The notes beneath the pieces were generated by a model. The model did no database searches. It had not been told where the DNA came from and was given only the letters and a program-made list of their open reading frames with translations. From Pseudomonas syringae (GTDB lineage Bacteria > Pseudomonadota > Gammaproteobacteria > Pseudomonadales > Pseudomonadaceae), in the NCBI RefSeq assembly GCF_021606685.1, contig NZ_WKCB01000047.1:1-45431 (forward strand): a stretch of DNA of 45,431 nucleotides. Direction: 5' to 3'. How positions within the stretch are numbered: position 1 is the stretch's first letter; the number at the start of each line of letters is the position of its first letter. Both the position numbers and the translations under genes were made by a program. Shown here piece after piece: positions 1 through 8,236 of the stretch.

Positions 1-107
1 CGTGTTTTTTTGGGGGGGGGGGTTGTCTCCCCGGGCAGGGGGGCGGGCGGCGGGAGTTTTGGGGGGGCGGCGCCCCCCCAAGGGGGAGAACCCCCCCTCG
101 CCACAAA
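1..107 (-). repeat. Corrupted REP-like element at the assembly edge
   Basis: This stretch is dominated by G and C homopolymers (ten G at 12-21, seven G at 61-67, seven C at 73-79, seven C at 91-97). Read on the minus strand from about 104, it begins GTGGCGAGGGGG and continues with alternating C-run and G-run arms. As I recall it, this is the layout of a common Pseudomonas REP family (GTGGCGAGGGGGCTTGCCCCC). The homopolymer expansions suggest low-quality bases where an assembly stopped inside a repeat. In Pseudomonas genomes folK usually lies just downstream of cca, but no folK reading frame can be seen here. The REP assignment is an inference from memory. Confidence 0.5.
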
Positions 108-117
108 AGGCGGGTTT

Positions 118-1347
118 CTAGCGGCTGTGGTGTTCTTTGTAGGCCTTCAGCGCTTTGAGCCGTTCGCGCTTGAGCGCTTCGCCCAGCTCGGGGCCTTTGA
201 AGCCCTTTTCCAGCAGCGGTGCCACCGCCACTTCGCGCGCAACCCTGGCTGCACCGCGTAAATACTCTGCTTGTGGATAACTTCTTTGCTCCAGCCCTTT
301 GCGGCCGCGCGCATCCATTTCGCAGCTCACCACAAATTCCTCAAAGCGCTGCGGTCGGCGATACACGTCAAAACTCTGCAGCAACTCCAGCAGCGTCGTG
401 GCTTTCAGCTCCAGCGCGCGATGGCCATGGGTATGATATTGGCCCACCAGCAGCGCCAGTTCCTGGCAGTCCTTGGGCACTTTGAAGCGCTCATTGACCG
501 CCTTGATCAGTTTTAAACCTGTGTGTTCGTGAGCAATATGCTGCGGCAACTTATCCACAGGCGTCAGGCCCTTGCCCAGGTCATGCAGCAGGCAGGCCCA
601 GCGCACCGTCAGCGGCTGTTTGTGCAAGGCGGCCTGTTCCAGCACGCTCAAGGTGTGCACGCCGGTATCGATTTCGGGGTGATGAGCTTCGGGCTGTGGC
701 ACGCCGAACAGCGCATCCACTTCCGGCATCAAGGTTTTCAGCGCGTGACAGTCGCGCAGTATTTGGATAAACACCTGCGGCTGATCTTCCATCAATGCGC
801 GGGATATTTCTTTCCAGCTGCGCTCAGGCGTCAGGGCTTCCAGCTCACCGGATTCACTGAGCTGACGCATCAGCTCCAAGGTCTCTGCAGCTACGGTGAA
901 ACCCAGATGCGCATAGCGCGCGGCAAAACGCGCAACGCGCAGTACGCGCAGAGGATCTTCGGCGAAAGCGGGCGATACGTGGCGTAAAATGCGCGCTTCA
1001 AGATCATGCTGGCCATGATGAGGGTCGGTCAGGTTGCCGTCATCGTCCTCCGCCATGGCGTTAATGGTCAGGTCGCGGCGGGTCAGGTCTTCTTCCAGCG
1101 TGACCTCGGGGCTGGCGTGAAACACAAAGCCGCCGTAGCCCCGGCCGCTCTTGCGCTCGGTGCGGGCGAGGGCGTATTCGTCGCCGTTTTTCGGGTCCAG
1201 GAACACCGGGAAATCAGCGCCTACCGGCTTGTAGCCCTTGGCGAGCATTTCTTCTGCGGTGGCGCCGACGACGACACGGTCAATGTCGGTAACTTCGATG
1301 CCCAGCAGGCGGTCACGTACGGCCCCGCCGACTTGATAGATTTTCAT
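118..1347 (-). CDS. cca: CCA-adding enzyme (multifunctional tRNA nucleotidyltransferase)
   Basis: The 409-residue protein adds or repairs the 3' CCA end of tRNA without a template. The N-terminus carries the class II nucleotidyltransferase signature: a GGAVRD loop at about residues 7-12 and the metal-binding DID pair near 21-23, followed by the RRDLTINAMA motif near residues 89-98. The C-terminal half has an HD phosphohydrolase domain (the LLHDLGKG motif near residue 255), present in the long gamma-proteobacterial form that also has 2'-phosphatase and phosphodiesterase activity. The length is normal for that form. The start is ATG at 1347, preceded by GGAGG eight bases upstream, which lies in the 3' arm of a strong hairpin ending the upstream spoVR gene. 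Confidence 0.96.
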   Translation of the reverse strand: MKIYQVGGAVRDRLLGIEVTDIDRVVVGATAEEMLAKGYKPVGADFPVFLDPKNGDEYALARTERKSGRGYGGFVFHASPEVTLEEDLTRRDLTINAMAEDDDGNLTDPHHGQHDLEARILRHVSPAFAEDPLRVLRVARFAARYAHLGFTVAAETLELMRQLSESGELEALTPERSWKEISRALMEDQPQVFIQILRDCHALKTLMPEVDALFGVPQPEAHHPEIDTGVHTLSVLEQAALHKQPLTVRWACLLHDLGKGLTPVDKLPQHIAHEHTGLKLIKAVNERFKVPKDCQELALLVGQYHTHGHRALELKATTLLELLQSFDVYRRPQRFEEFVVSCEMDARGRKGLEQRSYPQAEYLRGAARVAREVAVAPLLEKGFKGPELGEALKRERLKALKAYKEHHSR

Positions 1348-1350
1348 GAA

Positions 1351-1404
1351 AAAGCCTCCATTAGCGGCACAGGATACCGCCTGTGCCTGACCAATGGAGG
1401 CTTT
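1351..1404 (-). terminator. Nested hairpin terminator after spoVR that includes the cca Shine-Dalgarno
   Basis: On the minus strand a 12-bp perfect stem (AAAGCCTCCATT at 1404-1393 with AATGGAGGCTTT at 1362-1351) encloses a second 8-bp perfect stem (GGCACAGG with CCTGTGCC) and a 6-base loop. A U-rich run follows directly and ends at the cca start codon. It has the form of an intrinsic terminator for the prkA-yeaH-spoVR operon. The right arm contains GGAGG, the only good ribosome binding site for cca, so any read-through RNA would hide it. Confidence 0.8.
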
Positions 1405-1410
1405 GCTGTT

Positions 1411-2976
1411 TCAGAGGTGGACGACGGCCAGGTCCAGGCGGCCGTAGTCGTTATCGCTGTGATCACTGCGTGGAGGTACATGGTGGGTTTTCATCACCTG
1501 GTCGCCTTGCAGGGTCTCCAGGTGGATATCGAAGCCCCACAGCCGGTGCAGGTGCTTGAGCACTTCCTCGGTGGATTCGCCCAAGGGTTTACGGTCGTGT
1601 TGCTGGTGGCGCAGGGTCAGCGAGCGATCGCCGCGTACGTCAATGCTGTAGATCTGCACGTTGGGCTCACGGTTGCCCAGGTTGTATTGCGCGGCCAGGG
1701 TTTCGCGGATGGTGCGGTAGCCGGGCTCGTCGTGGATGGCTGGCACCAGCAGGTCGTCCTTGAGGTCGTCGTCGAGGATGCTGAACAGCTTGAGGTCGCG
1801 AATCACTTGGGGCGACAGGTATTGCAGGATAAAGCTCTCGTCCTTGAAGCTGCTCATGGCGAACTTGATGGTCGACAGCCAATCGCTGCCGGCGATTTCC
1901 GGGAACCAGCGGCGATCTTCCTCGGTAGGGTGTTCGCACATGCGCCGAATGTCGCGGTACATGGCAAAGCCCAGCGCGTAAGGGTTTATGCCGTTGTAAT
2001 ACGGGCTGTCGAAGCCTGGCTGGAACACCACGCTGGTATGTGAGGTGAGGAATTCCATCATAAAGCCGTCGGTGACGAGGCCCTCGTCGTACAGGTCATT
2101 CATCAGCGTGTAATGCCAGAACGTCGCCCAGCCTTCGTTCATCACCTGGGTCTGGCGCTGTGGGTAAAAGTACTGGGCAATCTTGCGCACGATGCGCACG
2201 ATTTCCCGCTGCCACGGCTCAAGCAGCGGCGCGTGCTTTTCGAGGAAGTACAGGATGTTTTCCTGAGGTTCGGCGGGGAAGCGAGCATTGTCCTTGTCGC
2301 TGTTTTTACCCGCTTTTTTAGGAATGGTGCGCCACAGGTCGTTGATCTGCTTCTGCAGGTGCTCCTCGCGCTCCTTCTGGCGCAGGCGTTCTTCCTCGGC
2401 GGAAATCGGATACGGGCGTTTGTAGCGGTCCACCCCGTAGTTCATCAGGGCGTGGCAGGAGTCGAGCAAGTCTTCCACAGCGTCGATACCGTGGCGCTCC
2501 TCGCACTGCATGATGTACTGCTTGGCGAACACCAGGTAGTCGATGATCGAGCTGGCATCGGTCCAGGTGCGGAACAGGTAGTTGCCCTTGAAGAAGCTGT
2601 TATGCCCATAGCAGGCATGGGCCACCACCAGTGCCTGCATGCAGATGGTGTTTTCTTCCATCAGATAGGCGATGCAGGGGTCGGAATTGATCACGATCTC
2701 GTAGGCGAGGCCCATCTGGCCACGGGTGTAGGACTTCTCGGTGCTGAGGAAGTGTTTGCCGTAGGACCAATGGTGATAACCCAAGGGCATGCCGACGGAC
2801 GCGTAGGCGTCCATCATCTGCTCGGCGGTGATCACTTCGATCTGGTTGGGGTAGGTGTCCAGGGCATATCCGGCCGCGATGCGGCTGATTTCCCGGTCGT
2901 AGGCCTGGATCAGTTCAAAGGTCCATTCGGAGCCCGTTGAAATGGGTTGGCGTTTATTCTCTTTTTTGGCGGTCAT
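1411..2976 (-). CDS. SpoVR family protein (YcgB-like)
   Basis: The 521-residue protein matches the SpoVR/YcgB family in length and conserved stretches, for example the N-terminal EWTFELIQAYD segment, the FPNQIEVI-like region and histidine-rich segments such as HACYGHNSFF and NEGWATFWHYT. The biochemical activity is unknown. The family is named from a Bacillus spore-cortex gene, but in non-sporulating bacteria it travels with the PrkA kinase and the YeaH protein. The start ATG at 2976 overlaps the stop of the DUF444 gene by four bases (ATGA), so the two are translationally coupled. It is the last gene of the prkA operon and is followed by a strong hairpin. Its role here is inferred only from operon membership: starvation or stationary-phase stress. 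Confidence 0.92.
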   Translation of the reverse strand: MTAKKENKRQPISTGSEWTFELIQAYDREISRIAAGYALDTYPNQIEVITAEQMMDAYASVGMPLGYHHWSYGKHFLSTEKSYTRGQMGLAYEIVINSDPCIAYLMEENTICMQALVVAHACYGHNSFFKGNYLFRTWTDASSIIDYLVFAKQYIMQCEERHGIDAVEDLLDSCHALMNYGVDRYKRPYPISAEEERLRQKEREEHLQKQINDLWRTIPKKAGKNSDKDNARFPAEPQENILYFLEKHAPLLEPWQREIVRIVRKIAQYFYPQRQTQVMNEGWATFWHYTLMNDLYDEGLVTDGFMMEFLTSHTSVVFQPGFDSPYYNGINPYALGFAMYRDIRRMCEHPTEEDRRWFPEIAGSDWLSTIKFAMSSFKDESFILQYLSPQVIRDLKLFSILDDDLKDDLLVPAIHDEPGYRTIRETLAAQYNLGNREPNVQIYSIDVRGDRSLTLRHQQHDRKPLGESTEEVLKHLHRLWGFDIHLETLQGDQVMKTHHVPPRSDHSDNDYGRLDLAVVHL

Positions 2977-4244
2977 GTCACTAACCTGCGCTGGAAGAGT
3001 TCACGGAAGACCGGGTAGATATCGCCGGCCGAGACCAGTTGCTGCTGGGCGAACGTATCGGCAAAGGCTTCGCCGATGCGCTCATATTCAAACCACAGCG
3101 CTTGATGCTCACGGGGAGTGATTTCGACGTAGGTGTAGTACTGCACAAACGGCATGATCTGGTTGATCAGGATGTCGCGGCAGATCGGTGAATCATCGTT
3201 CCAGTTATCGCCGTCGGACGCCTGGGCGGCGTAGATATTCCATTCGTTGGCCGGGTAGCGTTCAGCCATGATCTCCTGCATCAGCTTCAGCGCGCTGGAC
3301 ACGATGGTGCCGCCGGTTTCCCGTGAGTAGAAAAACTCTTCTTCGTCCACTTCGCGGGCGCTGGTGTGATGGCGGATGAAGACGACGTCGATCTTGTCGT
3401 AGTTCCGCTTGAGGAACAGGTACAGCAGGATAAAGAAGCGCTTGGCAATGTCCTTGGTCGCCTGGGTCATCGAGCCGGACACGTCCATCAGGCAGAACAT
3501 CACGGCCTTGGAACTGGGGTTCGGTTGCTTGACCAGCAGGTTGTACTTGAGGTCAAAGGTGTCGAGGAACGGCACGCGGTGAATGCGCGCGCTGAGTTTC
3601 TCGATTTCTGCCTCGATCTGCTGGATATCGCCGAAGTTGTCCGGTTCTTCGCGTTTTAAGCGCGCCAACTCTTCCTTGGCCTCCTTGAGCTTGGCGCGGC
3701 TGCTGCCCGACAGGGCGATACGCCGCGCATGGGCTGAGCGCAGGGTGCGGATGATGTTGATGCGGGACGGGTTGCCCTCGTTGCTGATCCCGGCACGCAC
3801 GGTCTTGAAGGTGTCGGTGCCGGTCAGGTTGCGCTTGACCAGGTTGGGCAGCTCGAGGTCTTCGAACATGAATTCGAGGAATTCTTCCTGGGTGATCTGG
3901 AACACGAACTCATCCATGCCTTCGCCGGAATTGCCCGCTTTGCCCGGCCCTTTACCGCCGCCACCGCCTTGGGGGCGCTGGATATGTTCGCCGGTGGTGA
4001 ACTCCTTGTTGCCTGGGTGCACGACGGTCTGTTTGCCACCGCGGCCGTGGTGCAGCACCGGTTCGTCGATGTCGCGTCCGGGAATGCTGATTTGCTCGCC
4101 ATGCTCCATGTCGGTAATAGAGCGGCGGCTGACGGCCTCTTCAACGGCCTTTTTGATGTGGTCACGGTAACGCCGCAGGAAACGCTGGCGGTTTACCGTG
4201 CTCTTGTTCTTGCCATTGAGGCGTCGGTCGATCACATAGCTCAT
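2973..4244 (-). CDS. YeaH/YhbH family protein (DUF444, VWA-like)
   Basis: The 423-residue protein belongs to the DUF444 family that accompanies PrkA kinases. A glycine-rich linker lies at about residues 93-110, a charged helical region at about 180-220, and a von Willebrand A-type fold follows, with the MIDAS-like motif DVSGSM at 254-259 that would bind a divalent metal. I chose ATG 4244 (MSYVIDRRLNG) because family members begin this way; an upstream in-frame ATG at 4268 lacks the conserved sequence. It sits between prkA and spoVR and overlaps spoVR. E. coli YeaH works with YeaG under nitrogen starvation; a similar role here is inferred. Confidence 0.93.
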   Translation of the reverse strand: MSYVIDRRLNGKNKSTVNRQRFLRRYRDHIKKAVEEAVSRRSITDMEHGEQISIPGRDIDEPVLHHGRGGKQTVVHPGNKEFTTGEHIQRPQGGGGGKGPGKAGNSGEGMDEFVFQITQEEFLEFMFEDLELPNLVKRNLTGTDTFKTVRAGISNEGNPSRINIIRTLRSAHARRIALSGSSRAKLKEAKEELARLKREEPDNFGDIQQIEAEIEKLSARIHRVPFLDTFDLKYNLLVKQPNPSSKAVMFCLMDVSGSMTQATKDIAKRFFILLYLFLKRNYDKIDVVFIRHHTSAREVDEEEFFYSRETGGTIVSSALKLMQEIMAERYPANEWNIYAAQASDGDNWNDDSPICRDILINQIMPFVQYYTYVEITPREHQALWFEYERIGEAFADTFAQQQLVSAGDIYPVFRELFQRRLVT

Positions 4245-4270
4245 GGGGAGCCCTCCGGGCAGCTTCACGT

Positions 4271-4300
4271 TACAAGCTTCAAGCCGCGAGCTGGAAGCTT
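4271..4300. repeat. Short imperfect palindromic repeat between prkA and the DUF444 gene
   Basis: The stretch around CAAGCTTCAAG, GCGAG and CTGGAAGCTT resembles the small CAAGCTTCAAGCTTC-type repeats that I recall being scattered between Pseudomonas genes. A second pair, GACAAGCG near 4304 and CGCTTGTC near 4345, could form a long stem around it. It lies in the 113-bp gap of the prkA operon. Whether it is a member of a genomic repeat family cannot be shown from one copy. Confidence 0.35.
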
Positions 4301-4357
4301 AGAGACAAGCGGTCAGCCGCCAGGCCAATGGCCCGGCAGCCCGCGCTTGTCGCTGCC

Positions 4358-6280
4358 TTACTGCGATTTACGAACCCGCAGATACCACTCGGAGAGCAGC
4401 CGTACCTGTTTGTCGGTGTAGCCACGCTCGACCATTCGTGTGACGAAGTCGTTGTGTTTTTGCTGATCCTCCTTGCTGGCCTTGGCATTGAAGCTGATGA
4501 CCGGCAGCAGGTCCTCGGTGTTGGAGAACATTTTCTTCTCGATGACCACCCGCAGTTTTTCGTAGCTGAGCCAAGTGGGGTTTTTGCCATTGTTGTTGGC
4601 ACGGGCGCGCAGCACGAAGTTGACGATTTCGTTGCGGAAATCCTTGGGATTGCTGATGCCCGCCGGTTTTTCGATCTTTTCCAGCTCCTCGTTGAGGGCC
4701 ACGCGGTTGAGGATTTCGCCGGTTTCCGGGTCGCGGTATTCCTGATCCTGGATCCAGAAGTCTGCGTACAGCACGTAGCGGTCGAAGATGTTCTGGCCGT
4801 ACTCGCTGTAGGACTCCAGGTAGGCGGTCTGGATTTCCTTGCCAATGAACTCGATGTAGCGCGGCGCCAGGTACTCCTTGAGGAAGCGCAGGTAGCGTTC
4901 GCGGGTTTCGGCCTGGAATTGCTCCTGTTCGATCTGTTGCTCCAGTACATAGAGCAGGTGCACCGGGTTGGCGGCGATCTCATGGGGGTCGAAGTTGAAG
5001 ACCTTGGACAGGATCTTGAACGCGAAGCGCGTCGACAGACCGTTCATGCCCTCATCCACACCCGCCGTGTCGCGGTACTCCTGGATCGACTTGGCCTTGG
5101 GATCGGTGTCTTTGAGGTTTTCGCCGTCGTACACGCGCATCTTCGAATAGATATTCGAGTTTTCCGGCTCCTTGAGACGCGACAGCACGGTGAACTGCGC
5201 GAGCATCTTGAGGGTGTCGGGCGCGCAATGGGCCTTGGCCAGGGAGCTGTTGAACAGCAGCTTGTCGTAGATCTTGATCTCGTCGCTGACCCGCAGGCAG
5301 TACGGTACCTTGACGATGTAAATCCGGTCGATGAAGGCTTCGTTGTTCTTGTTGTTGCGGAAGGTGTGCCATTCCGATTCGTTGGAGTGAGCCAGCAGGA
5401 TCCCGGTGAACGGAATCGCGCCCAGGCCTTCGGTACTGTTGTAGTTGCCTTCCTGGGTAGCGGTGAGCAGTGGGTGCAGCACCTTGATCGGCGCTTTGAA
5501 CATCTCCACGAACTCCATCAGGCCCTGGTTGGCCCGGCACAGTGCGCCCGAGTAGCTGTAGGCATCGGCGTCGTTCTGCGGGAATTCTTCCAGCTTACGG
5601 ATATCGACCTTGCCCACCAGCGCCGAGATGTCCTGGTTGTTCTCATCCCCCGGTTCGGTCTTGGCCACGCCGATCTGGTTGAGGATCGAAGGGTAGAGTT
5701 TGACCACGCGGAACTGGCTGATATCACCCCCAAACTCGGCCAGGCGTTTGGTGGCCCAGGGCGACATGATGGTATTGAGATAGCGCCTTGGGATGCCGAA
5801 GTCTTCCTCGAGGATCGCGCCATCTTCGGTGGCGTTGAACAAGCCCAGGGGCGACTCGAAGACCGGTGAACCCTTGATGGCGTAGAAGGGCACCTTCTCG
5901 ATCAGTTGTTTGAGTTTTTCCGCCAGGGACGACTTGCCGCCGCCGACAGGGCCGAGCAGGTAGAGGATCTGTTTCTTCTCTTCCAGGCCTTGGGCGGCAT
6001 GGCGGAAGTAGGAGACGATCTGGTCAATGCATTCTTCCATTCCGTGGAAGTCTTCAAAGGCCGGGTAGCGGCGGATCACCTTGTTGGAAAAGATTCGCGA
6101 CAGGCGCGAATTATTGGCGGTTTCCACCAGCTCCGGCTCACCAATCGCCAATAGCAGACGTTCGGCGGCAGACGCGTAGGTGCTGCGGTCCTGCTTGCAC
6201 AGTTCGAGATACTCTTGAAGCGTGAGTTCTTCCTGCTGCGTGGACGCGAAGCGTTGTTGGAAGTGGCTAAAGATACTCAT
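4358..6280 (-). CDS. prkA: PrkA family serine protein kinase (YeaG-like)
   Basis: The 640-residue protein has the usual PrkA length. An AAA+ domain with Walker A motif GPVGGGKSS lies at about residues 110-118, and a C-terminal region is shared with cAMP-dependent kinases. The family acts as a serine kinase (some members have been proposed to be AAA+ proteases) in starvation and stationary-phase responses. I chose ATG 6280 (MSIFSHFQQRF), the conserved family start; the longer frame to 6358 adds unconserved residues. It is the first gene of prkA-yeaH-spoVR. A candidate promoter with a sigma-S-like CTATCCT -10 box lies about 170 bases upstream. Confidence 0.95.
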   Translation of the reverse strand: MSIFSHFQQRFASTQQEELTLQEYLELCKQDRSTYASAAERLLLAIGEPELVETANNSRLSRIFSNKVIRRYPAFEDFHGMEECIDQIVSYFRHAAQGLEEKKQILYLLGPVGGGKSSLAEKLKQLIEKVPFYAIKGSPVFESPLGLFNATEDGAILEEDFGIPRRYLNTIMSPWATKRLAEFGGDISQFRVVKLYPSILNQIGVAKTEPGDENNQDISALVGKVDIRKLEEFPQNDADAYSYSGALCRANQGLMEFVEMFKAPIKVLHPLLTATQEGNYNSTEGLGAIPFTGILLAHSNESEWHTFRNNKNNEAFIDRIYIVKVPYCLRVSDEIKIYDKLLFNSSLAKAHCAPDTLKMLAQFTVLSRLKEPENSNIYSKMRVYDGENLKDTDPKAKSIQEYRDTAGVDEGMNGLSTRFAFKILSKVFNFDPHEIAANPVHLLYVLEQQIEQEQFQAETRERYLRFLKEYLAPRYIEFIGKEIQTAYLESYSEYGQNIFDRYVLYADFWIQDQEYRDPETGEILNRVALNEELEKIEKPAGISNPKDFRNEIVNFVLRARANNNGKNPTWLSYEKLRVVIEKKMFSNTEDLLPVISFNAKASKEDQQKHNDFVTRMVERGYTDKQVRLLSEWYLRVRKSQ

Positions 6281-6450
6281 GACGTCGTCACCTCGCTCGA
6301 TACGTGGAGCCGACGCCGGATCAATCAGTCGATGCTGGCAGACAGTGGCGAACGCCAATGGCCGTTTTCCCCCCAGAACACCCTGAAACGCTACCGATGA
6401 CCCGCACGCCGGTGTACCGGCTCTCCCCTGATTCGGATGGCCTGCAATTA

Positions 6451-6477
6451 AGGATAGTCTGGAATCGGGGAGGTCAA
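6451..6477 (-). promoter_or_regulatory. Candidate prkA operon promoter (sigma-S-like)
   Basis: On the minus strand TTGACC (6477-6472) is followed after 15 bases by TATCCT (6456-6451), within CTATCCTTAAT. The spacer is short for sigma-70, but a C before TATNCT and the AT-rich downstream sequence resemble stationary-phase promoters, which fits the family. The 285-bp gap 6281-6565 otherwise holds only a weak hairpin at 6503-6525 after glpE. This is a prediction by eye. Confidence 0.35.
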
Positions 6478-6502
6478 GGCGCGATGCGTAATTAGTTTGG
6501 CT

Positions 6503-6525
6503 GCGCCGTTCGTCAGAAACGGCGC
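6503..6525 (-). terminator. Hairpin downstream of glpE
   Basis: GCGCCGTT and AACGGCGC form a perfect 8-bp stem with a 7-base loop about 40 bases after the glpE stop. There is no clear U-run on the minus strand, so termination would be weak or factor-assisted. It may instead protect the 3' end of the long lptD-glpE transcript. Confidence 0.4.
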
Positions 6526-6565
6526 GAGCCCAAGCGTCACGCGGGGTAGCGGGGTGTGAAAAAAA

Positions 6566-6895
6566 TTATTGCGAATCGCCCGCGGCAATTTCCTCAGGAT
6601 AGGTCGTACGCCACAGCTCAAAGCCGCCGTCCAGGCTATAGACGTCGCTGAAGCCCTGGCTGATCAGGTAGGCGGCTGCGCTCTGGCTGGAGTTGCCGTG
6701 GTAGCAGGCCACGATCAGCGGCGCGTCGAGGTCGGCGGCGCGGATGAAATCAGCGATATTGACGTTGTCCAAGTGCTTGGCGCCGTTGATGTGGGCGGCC
6801 GCATACGTCGGTTGGTCGCGGATATCCACCACCACGGCGCCTTGCTCGCGCAGGGCCTGGGCTTGTTCGGGAGAGATACGTTTGAATTCGCTCAT
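6566..6895 (-). CDS. glpE: Thiosulfate sulfurtransferase GlpE (single-domain rhodanese)
   Basis: The 109-residue single-domain rhodanese transfers sulfane sulfur from thiosulfate to cyanide or other thiol acceptors in the cytoplasm. The active-site loop CYHGNSS begins with Cys64, which carries the persulfide. The DIRD motif near residues 24-27 and HINGAKHL near 35-42 are also typical. Length and start (ATG 6895) fit the family. It is the last gene of the lptD-surA-pdxA-rsmA-apaG-apaH-glpE chain, nine bases after apaH. Despite the name, no glycerol genes are nearby. Confidence 0.93.
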   Translation of the reverse strand: MSEFKRISPEQAQALREQGAVVVDIRDQPTYAAAHINGAKHLDNVNIADFIRAADLDAPLIVACYHGNSSQSAAAYLISQGFSDVYSLDGGFELWRTTYPEEIAAGDSQ

Positions 6896-6904
6896 GGCGG
6901 GCTC

Positions 6905-7753
6905 CTATGGCTTGGCGGCCGGCAGTGTAACGGGGAGTGAGGATTCGCACTGGCAGCGATGGCGCTCGCCGGTGTCGATGTTCATCAGGGTCATGGCGCC
7001 GCCCCACACGCAACCGGTGTCGAGGGCGAATACGCCGGGTTCGTTGCATTGGCCTTCGAGGGCTGCCCAGTGGCCGAAGACGATCTTCGTGTCACGGGTC
7101 TTGCGTTCTTTGTGCGCGAACCAGGGCTTGTAGCCGGGCAAGGCGGTGTCGGCGCCTTCCTTGCTCTTGAGGTCGAGCTTGCCGTCGGCGGTGCAGAAGC
7201 GCATGCGCGTGAAGTAGTTGGTGATCACTCGCAAGCGTGCGACGCCGGTCAGGTCGTTGTCCCACTTCACCGGTTCGTTGCCGTACATACCGTCGAGGTA
7301 GCGGGTGTACAGGTTGTCGTCGGCCAGGGTGCTCTCGACTTCGGCGGCGCACTTGAGGGCTTTTTTCAGCGTCCACTGAGGCGGGATGCCTGCGTGCACC
7401 AGCGCCATGTTGCGGCGCTCGTCGTAATGCATGATTTTTTGTCGGCGTAGCCAATCCAGCAGCTCGGCGCGGTCGGGCGCTTCGAGGATTTCGCGCAGGG
7501 TGTCGCCTTTCTTCAAGCGCTCGATGTTATTGCCGGCGGCCAACAGGTGCAGGTCGTGGTTGCCCAGCACGCACACCAGTGAATCACGCAGGCTATAGAG
7601 ATAACGCAGGGTTTCCAGGGACGCGGGGCCACGGTTGACCAGGTCACCCACTAACCACAGGCGATCGTTGAGCGGGTTGAATGCTACACGCTCAAGCAGG
7701 CACTTGAGGGGTTCCAGGCAGCCTTGCAGGTCACCGACCGCGTAGGTCGCCAT
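6905..7753 (-). CDS. apaH: Symmetrical bis(5'-nucleosyl)-tetraphosphatase
   Basis: The 282-residue metallophosphatase hydrolyses Ap4A to two ADP and can also remove Np4 caps from RNA. All blocks of the calcineurin-like fold are present: GDLQGC at residues 7-12, GDLVNRGP near 37-44 and GNHDLH near 65-70. The start ATG at 7753 shares a base with the apaG stop (TGATG), so translation is coupled. The order apaG-apaH after rsmA and pdxA is the classical gamma-proteobacterial arrangement. Loss elsewhere raises Ap4A and alters stress and motility phenotypes; nothing in this sequence suggests a defect. Confidence 0.97.
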   Translation of the reverse strand: MATYAVGDLQGCLEPLKCLLERVAFNPLNDRLWLVGDLVNRGPASLETLRYLYSLRDSLVCVLGNHDLHLLAAGNNIERLKKGDTLREILEAPDRAELLDWLRRQKIMHYDERRNMALVHAGIPPQWTLKKALKCAAEVESTLADDNLYTRYLDGMYGNEPVKWDNDLTGVARLRVITNYFTRMRFCTADGKLDLKSKEGADTALPGYKPWFAHKERKTRDTKIVFGHWAALEGQCNEPGVFALDTGCVWGGAMTLMNIDTGERHRCQCESSLPVTLPAAKP

Positions 7754-8133
7754 CAGTGCAGGGCTCCCGGCACGGCGAGACGGAAGGGCGCAATCACGGC
7801 GTCGAACAGTTGGCCGTCGGTGGCTTTCATCTGATAGGAGCCTTGCATGGTGCCGACCTTGGAGGTCATGACCGTGCCGCTGCTATAGGTGTGGCTGGCG
7901 CCAATGTCGATCAACGGTTGCTGACCGACTACGCCTGCGCCGCGAACCTCTTCGACCTGGCCGTCACCGTCGGTGATCACCCAGTGGCGTGAGAGCAGCT
8001 TGGCCGGCACCGACCCGTTGTTTTTCACCGTGATGGTGTACGCAAAGGCAAAGCGGTTCTGTTCAGGTTGCGATTGGTCCGCCAGGAAGCGGGTCACGAC
8101 GCTGACGTCAATCTGATAGCGAGGATCGGACAT
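7753..8133 (-). CDS. apaG: Co2+/Mg2+ efflux protein ApaG (FN3-like fold)
   Basis: The 126-residue protein is a full-length ApaG, a small beta-sandwich protein. The YTITVKNNGS segment and the DGQVEEVRGAGVVGQQP stretch are family hallmarks. Its exact function is uncertain: it is linked genetically to cobalt resistance and magnesium efflux in Salmonella, and binds nucleotides or pyrophosphate in Xanthomonas. The start is ATG 8133. It lies 103 bases after rsmA and overlaps apaH by one base. That gap is the largest inside the chain and shows no clear promoter or hairpin. Confidence 0.95.
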   Translation of the reverse strand: MSDPRYQIDVSVVTRFLADQSQPEQNRFAFAYTITVKNNGSVPAKLLSRHWVITDGDGQVEEVRGAGVVGQQPLIDIGASHTYSSGTVMTSKVGTMQGSYQMKATDGQLFDAVIAPFRLAVPGALH

Positions 8134-8236
8134 GCAAGAGGCCTTAAAAGCAAAAGCGGAGGACAGCAGATGCGGATCAGTCTAGGCCAAGAGGTGGGCA
8201 GTAGGCCAGACATGTGTCTGGCCGTGCCTGGGTGCC

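Noticed and set aside
10..261. Gly-rich 83-codon frame at the left edge
   Set aside because: It lies in the homopolymer-damaged repeat and then in the antisense of cca.
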